Shown: one piece after another, positions 25,657 through 35,088 of the stretch | Position numbering within the stretch: the stretch's first letter is position 1 | How the letters are laid out: each line of letters starts with the position of its first letter | Assembly (NCBI RefSeq): GCF_030159055.1 | Contig: NZ_BQXQ01000012.1 | Coordinates: forward strand, 59,377-123,376 | Length of the DNA: 64,000 nt | DNA from: Acidovorax sp. SUPP3334 | GTDB lineage: Bacteria; Pseudomonadota; Gammaproteobacteria; Burkholderiales; Burkholderiaceae_C | Reading direction: 5' to 3' | Program-made: the position numbers and the translations under genes | Notes under the pieces: model-generated | Told to the model about the DNA's origin: nothing | The model's database searches: none | The model's input: only the letters and a program-made list of their open reading frames with translations

Positions 25657-26586
25657 TCAGACGCGATCAATGATCTTCTCGCCAAACAACCCCTGCGGAC
25701 GGAACAGCAGGAACACCAGCGCCAGCACATACGCGAACCAGATTTCGATGCCCCCGCCCACGAACGGGCCCAGGTACACCTCGGAGAGCTTCTCGCCCAC
25801 GCCGATGATCAGCCCGCCGAGGATGGCGCCAGGCACCGAGGTGAGGCCGCCCAGGATCACCACCGGCAGCGCGCGCAGCGCCACCGTGGTGAGCGAGAAC
25901 TGCACGCCCAGCTTGCTGCCCCAGATCATTCCGGCCACCAGGGCCACCACGCCGGCCACGCACCACACGATCACCCAGATGCGGTTGAGCGGAATGCCGA
26001 TGGACTGCGCCGCCTGGTGGTCGTCGGCCACGGCGCGCAGCGCGCGGCCGGTGGAGGTCTTTTGAAAGAAGATGCTCAGGAGGATCACCAGGCCCGCTGC
26101 GATGGCGGCGGCGATCACGTCTTCCTTGTTGATCAGCACGCCGCCTTCGAACAGCGATTCGAACGCGAAGATCGGCTCCTTGGGCATGCCAATGTCGATC
26201 TTGTAGATGTCGCTGCCGAATATCGTCTGGCCCAGGCCTTCGAGAAAATAGGTGATGCCCAGCGTGGCCATCAGCAGCGTGGCGCCTTCCTGGTTGACCA
26301 GGTGGCGCAGCACGAGGCGCTCGATGCACCAGGCCACCACGAACATGAGCGCGCCCGCCAGGATGAAGGCCGCCACGCCGGCGAACAGCGCGCTCTCGAT
26401 GCCCGTCCACTTCGGAATCCATTCGGACAGCCGCGCCATCGCGAGCGCCGCGAACAGCACCATCGCGCCCTGCGCGAAGTTGAAGACGCCCGATGCCTTG
26501 TAGATCAGCACGAAGCCCAGTGCCACCAGCGAATACAGCATGCCGGCCATGAGGCCGCCGATGAGGGTTTCCAGAAAGAATGCCAT
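25657..26586 (-). CDS. livH: ABC transporter permease, LivH type
   Basis: A 309-residue polytopic permease, full length for LivH, starting MAFFLETLIGGLMAGMLYSL. Eight or so hydrophobic segments are visible. The family EAA-like cytoplasmic loop GRALRAVADDHQAAQSIGI is near residue 185. It partners LivM, LivG and LivF. Gap to livM is 37 bp and to livG 10 bp, consistent with one operon. Confidence 0.92.
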   Translation of the reverse strand: MAFFLETLIGGLMAGMLYSLVALGFVLIYKASGVFNFAQGAMVLFAALAMARLSEWIPKWTGIESALFAGVAAFILAGALMFVVAWCIERLVLRHLVNQEGATLLMATLGITYFLEGLGQTIFGSDIYKIDIGMPKEPIFAFESLFEGGVLINKEDVIAAAIAAGLVILLSIFFQKTSTGRALRAVADDHQAAQSIGIPLNRIWVIVWCVAGVVALVAGMIWGSKLGVQFSLTTVALRALPVVILGGLTSVPGAILGGLIIGVGEKLSEVYLGPFVGGGIEIWFAYVLALVFLLFRPQGLFGEKIIDRV

Positions 26587-26596
26587 GGGTGGGGCC

Positions 26597-27382
26597 TCAG
26601 TGCGATGTGCCGAGATAGGCGCTGATCACGTCGTCGTTGTTGCGCACTTCGTCGGGCGTGCCGTCGCCGATCTTCTTGCCGTAGTCGAGCACGACCACGC
26701 GGTCGGAGATGTCCATCACCACGCCCATGTCGTGCTCGATCAGCACGATGGTGGTGCCGAACTCGTCATTCACATCGAGGATGAAGCGGCACATGTCCTG
26801 CTTTTCCTCCACGTTCATGCCGGCCATGGGCTCGTCCAGCAGCAGCACCTGGGGCTCCATGGCCAGGGCGCGGCCCAGGTCCACGCGCTTTTGCAGGCCG
26901 TAGGGCAGCTGGCCCACGGGGGTCTTGCGGTAGGCCTGGATCTCCAGGAAGTCGATGATGCGTTCGACGAACGCGCGGTGGCGCATCTCCTCGCGCTCGG
27001 CCGGGCCGATGCGCAGCGCCTGCAGGAAGAGGTTGCTTTTGATCTTCAGGTTGCGGCCCGACATGATGTTGTCGATCACGCTCATGCCCTTGAACAGCGC
27101 CAGGTTCTGGAAGGTGCGCGCCACGCCCATCTCGGCCACCTGGCGCGAGTTCATGTGCGAGAACGTCTTGCCGCGGAAGGTGATGGAGCCGTCCTGCGGT
27201 GCATACACGCCGTTGATGCAGTTGAGCATGGAGCTCTTGCCCGCGCCGTTGGGGCCGATGATGGAGCGGATCTCGTGCTCGCGCACGTTGAACGAGATGT
27301 CGGTGAGCGCCTTCACGCCGCCGAACCGCAGGCTGATGTTCTGGACGTCCAGGATGACGTCGCCGATTTTCTTGGTGGTCAT
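26597..27382 (-). CDS. livG: ABC transporter ATPase, LivG type
   Basis: The 261-residue ATPase starts at ATG 27382 (MTTKKIGDVILDVQNISLRF). It has Walker A GPNGAGKSS and Walker B VLLLDEPMAGMNVEEKQ. The signature is degenerate, LPYGLQKRVDLG instead of LSGGQQ, a known variant of LivG. The H-loop is IEHDMGVVM. A much longer same-frame reading upstream is a shadow of the ligase gene. Confidence 0.92.
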   Translation of the reverse strand: MTTKKIGDVILDVQNISLRFGGVKALTDISFNVREHEIRSIIGPNGAGKSSMLNCINGVYAPQDGSITFRGKTFSHMNSRQVAEMGVARTFQNLALFKGMSVIDNIMSGRNLKIKSNLFLQALRIGPAEREEMRHRAFVERIIDFLEIQAYRKTPVGQLPYGLQKRVDLGRALAMEPQVLLLDEPMAGMNVEEKQDMCRFILDVNDEFGTTIVLIEHDMGVVMDISDRVVVLDYGKKIGDGTPDEVRNNDDVISAYLGTSH

Positions 27383-27402
27383 GGTGTCTTGCGGCGTTGC
27401 GG

Positions 27403-29349
27403 TCAGGCGGCCTGCTTCGTCGGGGCGAACGTCTTGGCGTCGGCCAGCTTCAGGGTGGCGCTCACGCTGCCCGTGCGGCCGTCCTCGAACTTGACCTGCG
27501 TCTCGATGAACTGTTCGGTGCGGCCGGCGTACAGCGCCTCCACCAGCGTGCCGTACTTGTCGGCGATGAAGCCGCGCCGGACCTTGTTGGTACGCGTGAG
27601 TTCGCCGTCGTCGGCATCCAGCTCCTTGTGCAGCACGAGAAAGCGGCTGACCTGGCTGCCCGCCAGCAGCGCATCGCTCGCCAGATCGGCGTTGACCTTT
27701 TCCACGCAGTCGCGGATCAGCTCGTACACCTCGGGCTTTTGCGCCAGATCGGTGTAGCCCGCATACGGCAGGTTGCGCCGCTCGGCCCAGTTGCCCACCG
27801 CGTCGAAGTCGATGTTGACCATGGCGCACACCTTCTCGCGCCGGTCGCCCAGGGCCACGGCCTCCTTGATGTACGGAAAGAACTTGAGCTTGTTCTCCAC
27901 GTACTTGGGCGCGAACATGGCGCCGTCGTTGGCGCCGCCCTGGATGCGGCCCACGTCCTTCACGCGGTCGATGATCTTGAGATGGCCATGCGCGTCGAGA
28001 AAGCCCGCATCGCTCGTGCGATACCAGCCGTCCGCCGTCAGCACCTCGGCCGTGGCGGCGGGGTTCTTGTAGTACTCCTTGAGCAGGCCGGCCGACTTGA
28101 CGAGGATCTCGCCGTTGTCGGCCACCTGGATCTGCACGCCGCGGATCGGCACGCCCACGGTGTCGGCGCGGGCCTGGTGGTCGGGCTGCAGGCACACGAA
28201 CACGGCGGTCTCGGTGGAGCCGTACAGCTGCTTCAGGTTGATGCCGATCGAGCGGTAGAAGGTGAACAGGTCCGGCCCGATGGCCTCGCCCGCCGTATAG
28301 GCCACCCGCACGCGTGAAAAGCCCAGGTTGTTGCGCAGCGGGCCATACACCAGCAGATCGCCGAGCGCGTACTTGATGCGGTCGAGCAGCCCCACCGGCT
28401 GCCCGTCCATGCGCGCCGGGCCCACGCGGCGGGCCACGGCCATGCAGGCGTGGAACATCTTGCGCTTGAGCGTGCCTGCGTCTTCCATGCGGATCATCAC
28501 GCTGGTCAGCAGGCCTTCGAAGATGCGCGGCGGCGCGAAGTAGTAGGTCGGCCCCACCTCCTTGAGGTCGATCGACACGGTGCTGGCCGACTCGGGGCAG
28601 TTCACCACGTAGCCGCAGGCCAGCCACTGCGAATAGCTGAAGATGTTCTGCCCGATCCATGCGGGCGGCAGGTAGGCCAGCACTTCCTCGGAATGGGTGA
28701 GGTGGTCGAACTCGGCGCCGGCCTGCGCGCGGTCGAGCAAGGTGGCGTGCGTGTGCACCACGCCCTTGGGGTTGCCCGTGGTGCCCGAGGTGAAGAACAT
28801 GGCCGCCACGTCGCCCGGCTGCACTTTGGCGACCTGGGCACGGAACCAGCCGGCGTTCTGCGCCACGAAGGCCGCGCCGGCCTCGGCCAGTGCGTCGAGC
28901 GATGCCAGGCCCGGCTCGCCGTAGTTGCGCAGGCCGCGCGGATCGTCGAAGTACAGGTGCGACAGGGCAGGGCACTGCGTGCGGATCTCCAGCAGCTTGT
29001 CCACCTGCTCCTGGTCCTCCACCACGCAAAAGCGCACTTCGGCGTTGTTGAGCGGGTAAATGCATTCGGCCGCCACCGCATCCTGGTACAGCGGCACGGG
29101 AATGGCACCCAGCGATTGCGCCGCGAGCATGGTGGCGTAGAGCCGTGGGCGGTTGGCGCCCACCACCACCAGGTGCTCACCGGCCTGCAGGCCGGCCTGG
29201 TGAAGCCCGGCGCACAGCGCTTCCACCATCGCGGCCAGGCCCGCCCACGTGTGGGTCTGCCAGATGCCGTATTCCTTGTCGCGCAGCGCCGCAGCGGTGG
29301 GCCGTTCGGCGGCGTGCTGCAGCAGCAGTTGGGGGAAGGTGGTCGTCAT
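27403..29349 (-). CDS. AMP-dependent long-chain acyl-CoA synthetase-like ligase
   Basis: The 648-residue ANL-superfamily enzyme starts at ATG 29349 (MTTTFPQLLLQHAAERP). The AMP-binding motif MFFTSGTTGNPKGVVHTH and LKQLYGSTETAVF are intact. The adenylation hinge region reads WYRTSDAGFLDAHGHLKIIDRVKD. Length matches FadD-like/FACL enzymes of the ABC-linked type. It is the first gene of the operon ending in the PaaK-like ligase, so two CoA ligases bracket one transporter. Substrate unknown. Confidence 0.88.
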   Translation of the reverse strand: MTTTFPQLLLQHAAERPTAAALRDKEYGIWQTHTWAGLAAMVEALCAGLHQAGLQAGEHLVVVGANRPRLYATMLAAQSLGAIPVPLYQDAVAAECIYPLNNAEVRFCVVEDQEQVDKLLEIRTQCPALSHLYFDDPRGLRNYGEPGLASLDALAEAGAAFVAQNAGWFRAQVAKVQPGDVAAMFFTSGTTGNPKGVVHTHATLLDRAQAGAEFDHLTHSEEVLAYLPPAWIGQNIFSYSQWLACGYVVNCPESASTVSIDLKEVGPTYYFAPPRIFEGLLTSVMIRMEDAGTLKRKMFHACMAVARRVGPARMDGQPVGLLDRIKYALGDLLVYGPLRNNLGFSRVRVAYTAGEAIGPDLFTFYRSIGINLKQLYGSTETAVFVCLQPDHQARADTVGVPIRGVQIQVADNGEILVKSAGLLKEYYKNPAATAEVLTADGWYRTSDAGFLDAHGHLKIIDRVKDVGRIQGGANDGAMFAPKYVENKLKFFPYIKEAVALGDRREKVCAMVNIDFDAVGNWAERRNLPYAGYTDLAQKPEVYELIRDCVEKVNADLASDALLAGSQVSRFLVLHKELDADDGELTRTNKVRRGFIADKYGTLVEALYAGRTEQFIETQVKFEDGRTGSVSATLKLADAKTFAPTKQAA

Positions 29350-29618
29350 GCCTGTTCCTACCGGTGGTGTCCGCCGAGGCTGCTGGCGGGGCGCGCAGCC
29401 ATGCAATGGAGATGCAACGGATGGTAGGAACCGCTTTGACGCCATCTTGTCTTGCCGACGACAGTTTGCGGGAAACTCCTGACGGGTGTAACCCTGCCCG
29501 TGCAGCCGCTGATGGCATACGGATCAGACCGTGTCCCGCCGGGGCACCACCCAGAAATATCTCGATTTATCTACATTTGTATAAACTATCTTTTCGAAGA
29601 TAAAAAAGGATATTTGCG
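29350..29618. promoter_or_regulatory. Divergent intergenic region with AT-rich palindromes
   Basis: The region separates the leftward ligase operon from the rightward ATPase gene. Near the ATPase it is strikingly AT-rich. TACA-TT-TGTA lies at 29572-29581, and a perfect inverted repeat TATCTT-TTCG-AAGATA at 29587-29602 is just upstream of an AAGGA-type RBS. Control of the ATPase by a repressor at these sites is inferred. Confidence 0.5.
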
Positions 29619-30806
29619 ATGATCGCCTTCCAACGTACCGCCTTGGCCGAGGCGCTGGTGTCCGCGCTGCAGGGCAAGGCGTTGCTGGGCGATGCCCACA
29701 ACGGACTCTTTCTCGCCGCCCCACGGCGCACCGGCAAATCCACCTTTCTTCAAGGGGACCTGCGTCCCGCCCTGGAGGCTGCGGGTGTGGTGGTGGTCTA
29801 TGTGGACCTTTGGGCCGATGCGCGGCGCGATCCGGGCGGGTTGATCGCGGAATCCATCGCCCGCGCACTGGAGCCGCGGCTGGGCCTGGTTGCACGGTCC
29901 GCCAGAAAGGCCGGCCTGGACAAGGTGAAGGTCGGCGGGCTGGAGGTGGACACCAGCAAGATCGGCAAGGTGGATGGCCTGACCTTGACCGAAGCCTTGC
30001 GTCTTCTGCATGAAAAGGCGGGCCAGCCCGTGGCGCTGATCGTCGATGAAGCGCAGCACGCTTTGACCAGCGAGGCGGGCGAGGCCGCGATGACCGCCCT
30101 GAAATCGGCCCGCGACCAGCTCAACCGGCCTGGGGCAGTGAACCTGATGCTCGTCATGTCGGGCTCGGACCGCGACAAGCTGCTGCGTCTGGTGAATACG
30201 GCTGCGGCGCCTTTCTACGGCTCTCAGATCCAGCGCATGCCGCCCCTGGGGCCCGACTTCATCGCCCATGTGGCTGCCTTGATCGAAGCCCAGCGGCCCG
30301 AACTGAAGCCGGTCGATCAGGCTTCGCTGCAGCAGGCCTTCGAGGTTTTCGGCGACCGCCCCCAGTTCTTCATGGCCGCGTTGGGGCAGGTGCTGAGCCC
30401 CCTGGCGGCGCTGACAGGGCGCTTCGAGCCCGCGCTGCTGCAGGCGGCCCGGCAGCAGCAGGCGCAGGACGAAGCGCAGATGGAGTCCGACTACCTTGGC
30501 CTCAAGCCGACCGAACAGGCCGTGCTGTGGCGCATGCTGGAGCAGGGCCCGCGATTTCGCCCCTACGACGCCGAGGCCCTGCGCTTTTACCGGGACAACA
30601 ACGCTGGCCACCCGGTGACCGTGCCGCAGGCCCAGAAAGCGCTGGAGGCGCTGCGCCAGCGCATGCCCGCGCTGGTGTGGAAGTCGGCACGCGGCGAATA
30701 CGCGCTCGAAGACGCGGCCATGCACCGCTGGTTCGAAGCCCGGGACGCCGCGGGCCGCTGGCCGCCCGCGGCACTGCCGGGTCTGCCGCCGTTGCAAGAC
30801 GATTGA
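29619..30806 (+). CDS. P-loop ATPase of AAA/STAND type, unknown role
   Basis: A 395-residue soluble ATPase: Walker A APRRTGKST (about residues 34-42) and Walker B VALIVDEAQHAL (about 137-148). A helical lid is followed by a C-terminal winged-helix-like part (YLGLKPTEQAVLWRMLEQG ...). This resembles archaeal-type/AAA_16 ATPases that hold a DNA-binding domain. It lies 53 bp upstream of the ExeA/GspA-like gene but is not part of known secretion operons. It has its own AT-rich promoter region. Function not established. Confidence 0.75.
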   Translation: MIAFQRTALAEALVSALQGKALLGDAHNGLFLAAPRRTGKSTFLQGDLRPALEAAGVVVVYVDLWADARRDPGGLIAESIARALEPRLGLVARSARKAGLDKVKVGGLEVDTSKIGKVDGLTLTEALRLLHEKAGQPVALIVDEAQHALTSEAGEAAMTALKSARDQLNRPGAVNLMLVMSGSDRDKLLRLVNTAAAPFYGSQIQRMPPLGPDFIAHVAALIEAQRPELKPVDQASLQQAFEVFGDRPQFFMAALGQVLSPLAALTGRFEPALLQAARQQQAQDEAQMESDYLGLKPTEQAVLWRMLEQGPRFRPYDAEALRFYRDNNAGHPVTVPQAQKALEALRQRMPALVWKSARGEYALEDAAMHRWFEARDAAGRWPPAALPGLPPLQDD

Positions 30807-30859
30807 ACCGCGCTCCGGCCGCAGGGCTGCCGCCACGGCAGGGCGGTATCCTTGCCGCC

Positions 30860-32581
30860 ATGTACGCCCCGTTTTTCGGCCTGGAGCACGCGCCGTTTTC
30901 CATTGCCCCCGACCCCCGCTATCTGTTCATGAGCGACCGCCACCGCGAGGCGTTGGCGCATCTGCTGTATGGCCTCGACGCCGGGGGCGGCTTCGTGCTG
31001 CTGACCGGCGAGATCGGCACCGGCAAGACCACGGTGTGCCGCTGCTTTCTGGAGCAGATTCCGGCGCACTGCAATGTGGCCTACATCTTCAATCCGCGGC
31101 TCACGGTGGGCGAGCTGCTGCGTTCCATCTGCGACGAATTCGGCGTGGCGCACACGCCGGCCGTGCCGGGCTCCGAGACGGTCAAGGATTGCATCGACCC
31201 GCTGAACGCCTTTCTGCTGCAGGCCCATGCGGCGGGGCGCAACAACGTGCTCATCATCGACGAGGCGCAGAACCTCTCCACCGACGTGCTGGAGCAATTG
31301 CGCCTGCTCACCAACCTGGAAACCAGCGAGCGCAAGCTCTTGCAGATCATCCTGATCGGCCAGCCCGAGCTGCGCGGCATGATCGCCGGCCCGTCGCTGG
31401 AGCAACTGGCCCAGCGCGTGATCGCCCGCTTTCACCTCGATGCCCTGAGCGCCGAGGAAACCCGCCAGTACATCGCCCACCGCATGGCCGTGGCCGGGCT
31501 GCAGGGCGCGCTGCCGTTCACCGCACGCGCGCTGCAGCGCGTGCATGCGTTGGCGCGGGGCATACCGCGGCGCATCAACCTGCTGTGCGACCGGGCCCTG
31601 CTGGGCGCCTATGCGGGCGGCGTGCGCGAGGTGAACGAGGCCATCGTGGACCAGGCCGCGCGCGAGGTGTTCGATGCCGCGCCGGTGGCCCGCGCGAAGC
31701 CGGGCATTGGCCGTGCGCCGCGCTGGGCCGTGGCAGGCGCGGGGGCGCTGGCCGGCGCAGCAGCCGTGGCCTGCGCGGGGTGGGCGCTGGGCTGGTGGCC
31801 GCCGGCCGGCGCCGGTGCGGGTATGGGCACGGGAATGGCTGCAGCGCCGGCATCGGCATCCACATCCGCTTCCGTGCCGGCCCAGAGGGCATCCGCGGCC
31901 ATGGCCGCCGCTTCCATCACGGCTTCTGCCGCCGCTGCCGCGCCGGCTGCCGTCTCGGCGCTGCAGGGATTTCTGGCGGCGCAGACCGAAGGCGACGAGG
32001 CCGCATGGCGCTCGCTGGCCGCCGCCTGGGGCACCGCACCGCCTGCCGCCGATGCCGACGCCTGCGCGGCGCTGGCCCGCCAGGGCCTGCGCTGCTTTCG
32101 GCAGCGCCGCGCGGGCCTGAGCCTGCTGCGCCAGCTCGACCGTCCCGGCGTGATGACGCTTTTCACCGCCGACGATCGCCCCGTGCCGGTGGTGCTGTCG
32201 CGGCTGGAGGACGGCGTGGCCACGCTGGAGGGCAATGGCCGCACGCTGAAGGTGCCCGTGGCCGATCTGAGCCAGGCGTGGCACGGGGAGTTCGCCACGC
32301 TGTGGCGTGCTCCGCCCGGTTTGCTGGACGGCAGCGATCTGGCTGACCAGCCTGCCACGCTGGCATGGCTCGATGCCCAGCTGCCGCCCGTCGCCGAAGG
32401 CGCGGCTGCGGCGCGCACCGCCAACCAGCGGCCGGCGGCTGCCGCGCAGCGGCGTGCCCGCATTCAGCGCTTTCAGCTCGCCCAGGGCCTGAAGCCCGAT
32501 GGGCGTGCCGGGCCGATGACCCTCATGCTGCTCAATCGCGCTGCGGGCGTGGACGAGCCGCGCCTGCGCGCCGGAGCTTGA
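30860..32581 (+). CDS. gspA: ExeA/GspA-like secretion ATPase with peptidoglycan-binding domain
   Basis: The 573-residue protein starts MYAPFFGLEHAPFSIAPDP, the conserved ExeA opening. An N-terminal AAA ATPase has Walker A TGEIGTGKTT and Walker B VLIIDEAQNLS. A membrane segment follows at about 290-310, then an Ala-rich linker and a C-terminal PG_binding_1 domain (RIQRFQLAQGLKPDGRAGPM). ExeA with ExeB helps the type II secretin through the peptidoglycan layer. The gspB-like gene follows after about 100 bp. The rest of the T2SS operon is not in the window. Confidence 0.88.
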   Translation: MYAPFFGLEHAPFSIAPDPRYLFMSDRHREALAHLLYGLDAGGGFVLLTGEIGTGKTTVCRCFLEQIPAHCNVAYIFNPRLTVGELLRSICDEFGVAHTPAVPGSETVKDCIDPLNAFLLQAHAAGRNNVLIIDEAQNLSTDVLEQLRLLTNLETSERKLLQIILIGQPELRGMIAGPSLEQLAQRVIARFHLDALSAEETRQYIAHRMAVAGLQGALPFTARALQRVHALARGIPRRINLLCDRALLGAYAGGVREVNEAIVDQAAREVFDAAPVARAKPGIGRAPRWAVAGAGALAGAAAVACAGWALGWWPPAGAGAGMGTGMAAAPASASTSASVPAQRASAAMAAASITASAAAAAPAAVSALQGFLAAQTEGDEAAWRSLAAAWGTAPPAADADACAALARQGLRCFRQRRAGLSLLRQLDRPGVMTLFTADDRPVPVVLSRLEDGVATLEGNGRTLKVPVADLSQAWHGEFATLWRAPPGLLDGSDLADQPATLAWLDAQLPPVAEGAAAARTANQRPAAAAQRRARIQRFQLAQGLKPDGRAGPMTLMLLNRAAGVDEPRLRAGA

Positions 32582-32687
32582 ATGAACCGCGTGCCAGATT
32601 TTTCCAGGCGCCCGCACCGCAGTGTGTCCGGTGCCTTCTGTCCCTGTCGCCGTGCCTGCGCAGGTTCCACGTCCATGCTGCCTTCCT

Positions 32688-33572
32688 ATGTCCTACATCC
32701 TTGATGCCCTGCGGCGCGCCGAAGCCGAACGGGGCCGCGGCGCCGTACCCGGCCTGCACACGCCGGCCGTGCCCGCGCCGGGCGCCGCCTCGCCCGCCGA
32801 GCCGGCCCGCTTCGGCGCGCTGCCGTGGCTGCCCGTGCTGGCGGCCGGCGTGGCCGTGGCTGGCGCGGCGGCGGGGGCCGCCTGGTGGTTTGCGCACCGC
32901 ACGGCAGCGCCTGCCGAATCGGTGCGCCTGGCGGCGGCCCCTGCCAGCGCTCCTGCCGTGGGGCCCGCTGCAGTGACGTTGCCTGCCCCGGTCCCCGCGC
33001 CAGCGCCGGCCCCTGCGCCCGTTCCGGCTCCCGCTCCCAAGGTGGCCGAGCCGACCCGAAGCGCGCCGGCGCCTTTGCCGGCACCATCGCCAGCGCCTGC
33101 CGTGCGGCCGGATCGCGTGGCCCCGGTGGCGGTGCCGCGTGCCGCATCCTCTGCTGATGCCCCTGCGACTGTGGCACCCGCTGCGCAGGCGGCATCGCCT
33201 TCGGCAACGGCGGCTGAAAAATCGGCCGAGCGGGCTGCCGCCACGCCGCAGTCACGCGCCTCGGCCGCTGCCGCCGCGACCGCGCGCCTGCTGCCCCCGG
33301 CGACGGTCAACGCCCCCAGCCCTGCCGAAGCCACCGCCCCGCCCGTGGTGGCGCAGCGGGACCTGCCGCCCAGCGTGCGCGAGCAGTTGCCGGCCATGCA
33401 GTTCAGTGGCGCCACGTATTCGGCCAACCCGGCCTATCGCATGGCCATCGTCAACGGACAGGTGCTGCACGAGGGCGACCAGGCCGCGCCGGGCGTGGTG
33501 CTGGAGAAGATCGAGCCGTCCCGCACGGTGTGGGCGTTCCGGGGCTACCGCTACGCCGTGCCGTCGCAGTGA
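32688..33572 (+). CDS. gspB: GspB/ExeB-like secretion partner
   Basis: Starts at ATG 32688 with MSYILDALRRAEAERGRG, the conserved cytoplasmic start of GspB proteins. One transmembrane segment (LPWLPVLAAGVAVAGAAAGA, about 47-66) is followed by a long Pro/Ala-rich periplasmic spacer. The C-terminal GspB domain reads LPAMQFSGATYSANPAYRM...VWAFRGYRY. It forms a complex with GspA across the inner membrane. Length is 294 residues. Confidence 0.87.
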   Translation: MSYILDALRRAEAERGRGAVPGLHTPAVPAPGAASPAEPARFGALPWLPVLAAGVAVAGAAAGAAWWFAHRTAAPAESVRLAAAPASAPAVGPAAVTLPAPVPAPAPAPAPVPAPAPKVAEPTRSAPAPLPAPSPAPAVRPDRVAPVAVPRAASSADAPATVAPAAQAASPSATAAEKSAERAAATPQSRASAAAAATARLLPPATVNAPSPAEATAPPVVAQRDLPPSVREQLPAMQFSGATYSANPAYRMAIVNGQVLHEGDQAAPGVVLEKIEPSRTVWAFRGYRYAVPSQ

Positions 33573-33627
33573 GGGCGGCCAGGGGCCGTCGGAGGCAGCG
33601 GCTGGAGGGTGGTTTGGCCTGAAACGG

Positions 33628-33674
33628 CCAGCGCCGCCGTATCCAATGGTTCTGATGCTATGTTTTTAATAGCA
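33628..33674. repeat. Dispersed element copy: CCAGCGC box plus TGCTAT palindrome
   Basis: CCAGCGC (33628-33634) is followed by TGCTATGTTTTTAATAGCA (33656-33674). It has the same architecture as copies at 41935, 45552 and 55600. It lies in the gap between gspB and the convergent binding-protein gene. Confidence 0.65.
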
Positions 33675-33743
33675 ATTTGGCGATTGACCCGGTCCAGGCC
33701 GCGATAGGGCGTTGACTGGCCCGCTGCGGCCCTCGGAAGCCGC

Positions 33744-34961
33744 TCAGCGGATGAACCGCCCGTCCCGTCCCACCAGGGTCAGCTCGACGAAGCGCGAGGC
33801 GCTGCGTTCGGGGCCGGTGGCGTTCACCTCGAAGCCGCCCAGGTCCCAGTTCCTGAGGCTCCAGGTCGCGTCCACGAAGGCCGCGCGCGACGGGCTGCGG
33901 CCGGCGCGCTGCAAGGCCTGGGCGAACACGCGGGCGTTGATGTAGCCCTCCAGCGCCAGGTGCGAGGGCTCGGCCGTGGCGCCCACGGCTTTCCATGCGG
34001 CCTGGAACTCCCGCACGATCGGCACCACCACGTTGGTGGGCAGCGGCACGACTTGCGAGATCGTGATGCCGACCCCGTCCGGCCCCAGCGCCTTGACCGT
34101 GGCCGAGGTGCCCATGACGGAGGTGGCGTACAGCGTGACGCCGCGCCGCAGCGGCCGGAAGGCCTTCACGAACTCCAGGGCCGGCTTGCCCGCCAGGCCG
34201 ATCAGCACGGCTTCGGGATTGCCATCGGCCAGCTTGCGCGCCGCGGCGCCCGCGTCAGACGTATCGCTTTCCACCGTGCCGGACAGCGGCTCGCCCAGCT
34301 TCAGGCGGGCCATGGCATCGCGGGCGGCGGTGAACACTTCCTTGCCGAAGGTGTTGTTCTGGTAGATCACGCCGATGCGGCGAATGCCCAGCGTCGAGAA
34401 GTGCTGGACCAGTTTTTCTGCCTCGTCGGCATAGGTGGCGCGCACGTTGAACACGCTGCGAGCGCCTTTCACCCGGCTGAGCATGGCGCCGGTGAAGGGC
34501 GCGAAGAACGGCATGCCGGACGGCAGCACCTTGGGCAGCATGGCTTCCACCATGGGTGTGCCCATGCAGTTGAAGAGCGCGAACTGCTCGCGGTCGGCCA
34601 TGAACTTGTCCACGTTGGCGAGCGCGCGGGGAATGTCGTAGCCGTCGTCCAGCGTGGTCAGCTCGATGGTCTGGCCCTGCACGCCGCCCTGGGCATTGAT
34701 GGACGCGAAAGCGGCCTTCGCCCCCAGGTGCATGGCCGAGCCGAGATCGCCCAGCGGGCCGGTGAGCGCGGTGGACTGCGCGATGCGCAGCACCGTGCCC
34801 TGCGCCCGGGCCGGGCGGGTGGCAGCCCACGGCAGGGCCAGGGCAGCGGCGCCCGCCAGCAGTCCGCGGCGGCGCAGCGAGGCCGGGGGAGCGGTGCGAT
34901 CCGGTGAGCGGGAGAGGGCGCGTTCGCGCGCAGGGGGGGCCGCTGGGAATGTCTGGGGCAT
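33744..34961 (-). CDS. ABC-type periplasmic binding protein (Peripla_BP_6)
   Basis: A 405-residue type I binding protein with a twin-arginine-like leader (SLRRRGLLAGAAALALPWA, about 28-46). Ligand-domain signatures include IAQSTALTGPLGDLGSAMH and IGVIYQNNTFGKEVF. No permease or ATPase gene is adjacent; it may work with a distant transporter or with the divergent Crp-like regulator as a sensor pair. Ligand unknown. Confidence 0.85.
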   Translation of the reverse strand: MPQTFPAAPPARERALSRSPDRTAPPASLRRRGLLAGAAALALPWAATRPARAQGTVLRIAQSTALTGPLGDLGSAMHLGAKAAFASINAQGGVQGQTIELTTLDDGYDIPRALANVDKFMADREQFALFNCMGTPMVEAMLPKVLPSGMPFFAPFTGAMLSRVKGARSVFNVRATYADEAEKLVQHFSTLGIRRIGVIYQNNTFGKEVFTAARDAMARLKLGEPLSGTVESDTSDAGAAARKLADGNPEAVLIGLAGKPALEFVKAFRPLRRGVTLYATSVMGTSATVKALGPDGVGITISQVVPLPTNVVVPIVREFQAAWKAVGATAEPSHLALEGYINARVFAQALQRAGRSPSRAAFVDATWSLRNWDLGGFEVNATGPERSASRFVELTLVGRDGRFIR

Positions 34962-35088
34962 GGTGTCTCCGTGGCCTGGTGGTGCGGATCATGGATGGGC
35001 GCGGGCCGATTCTTTGTCGCCTTGGCAGCAATCCGCCTCGTGGTATTCCCGCAATTGCGCCGCTGCCGTCCTGCGCCATGCTCGGGCC

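Noticed and set aside
26597..29065. 822-residue reading ending in livG, suggesting a ligase-transporter fusion
   Set aside because: Only the last 261 residues are LivG; the upstream part is an out-of-frame reading of the ligase gene, which has its own intact frame.
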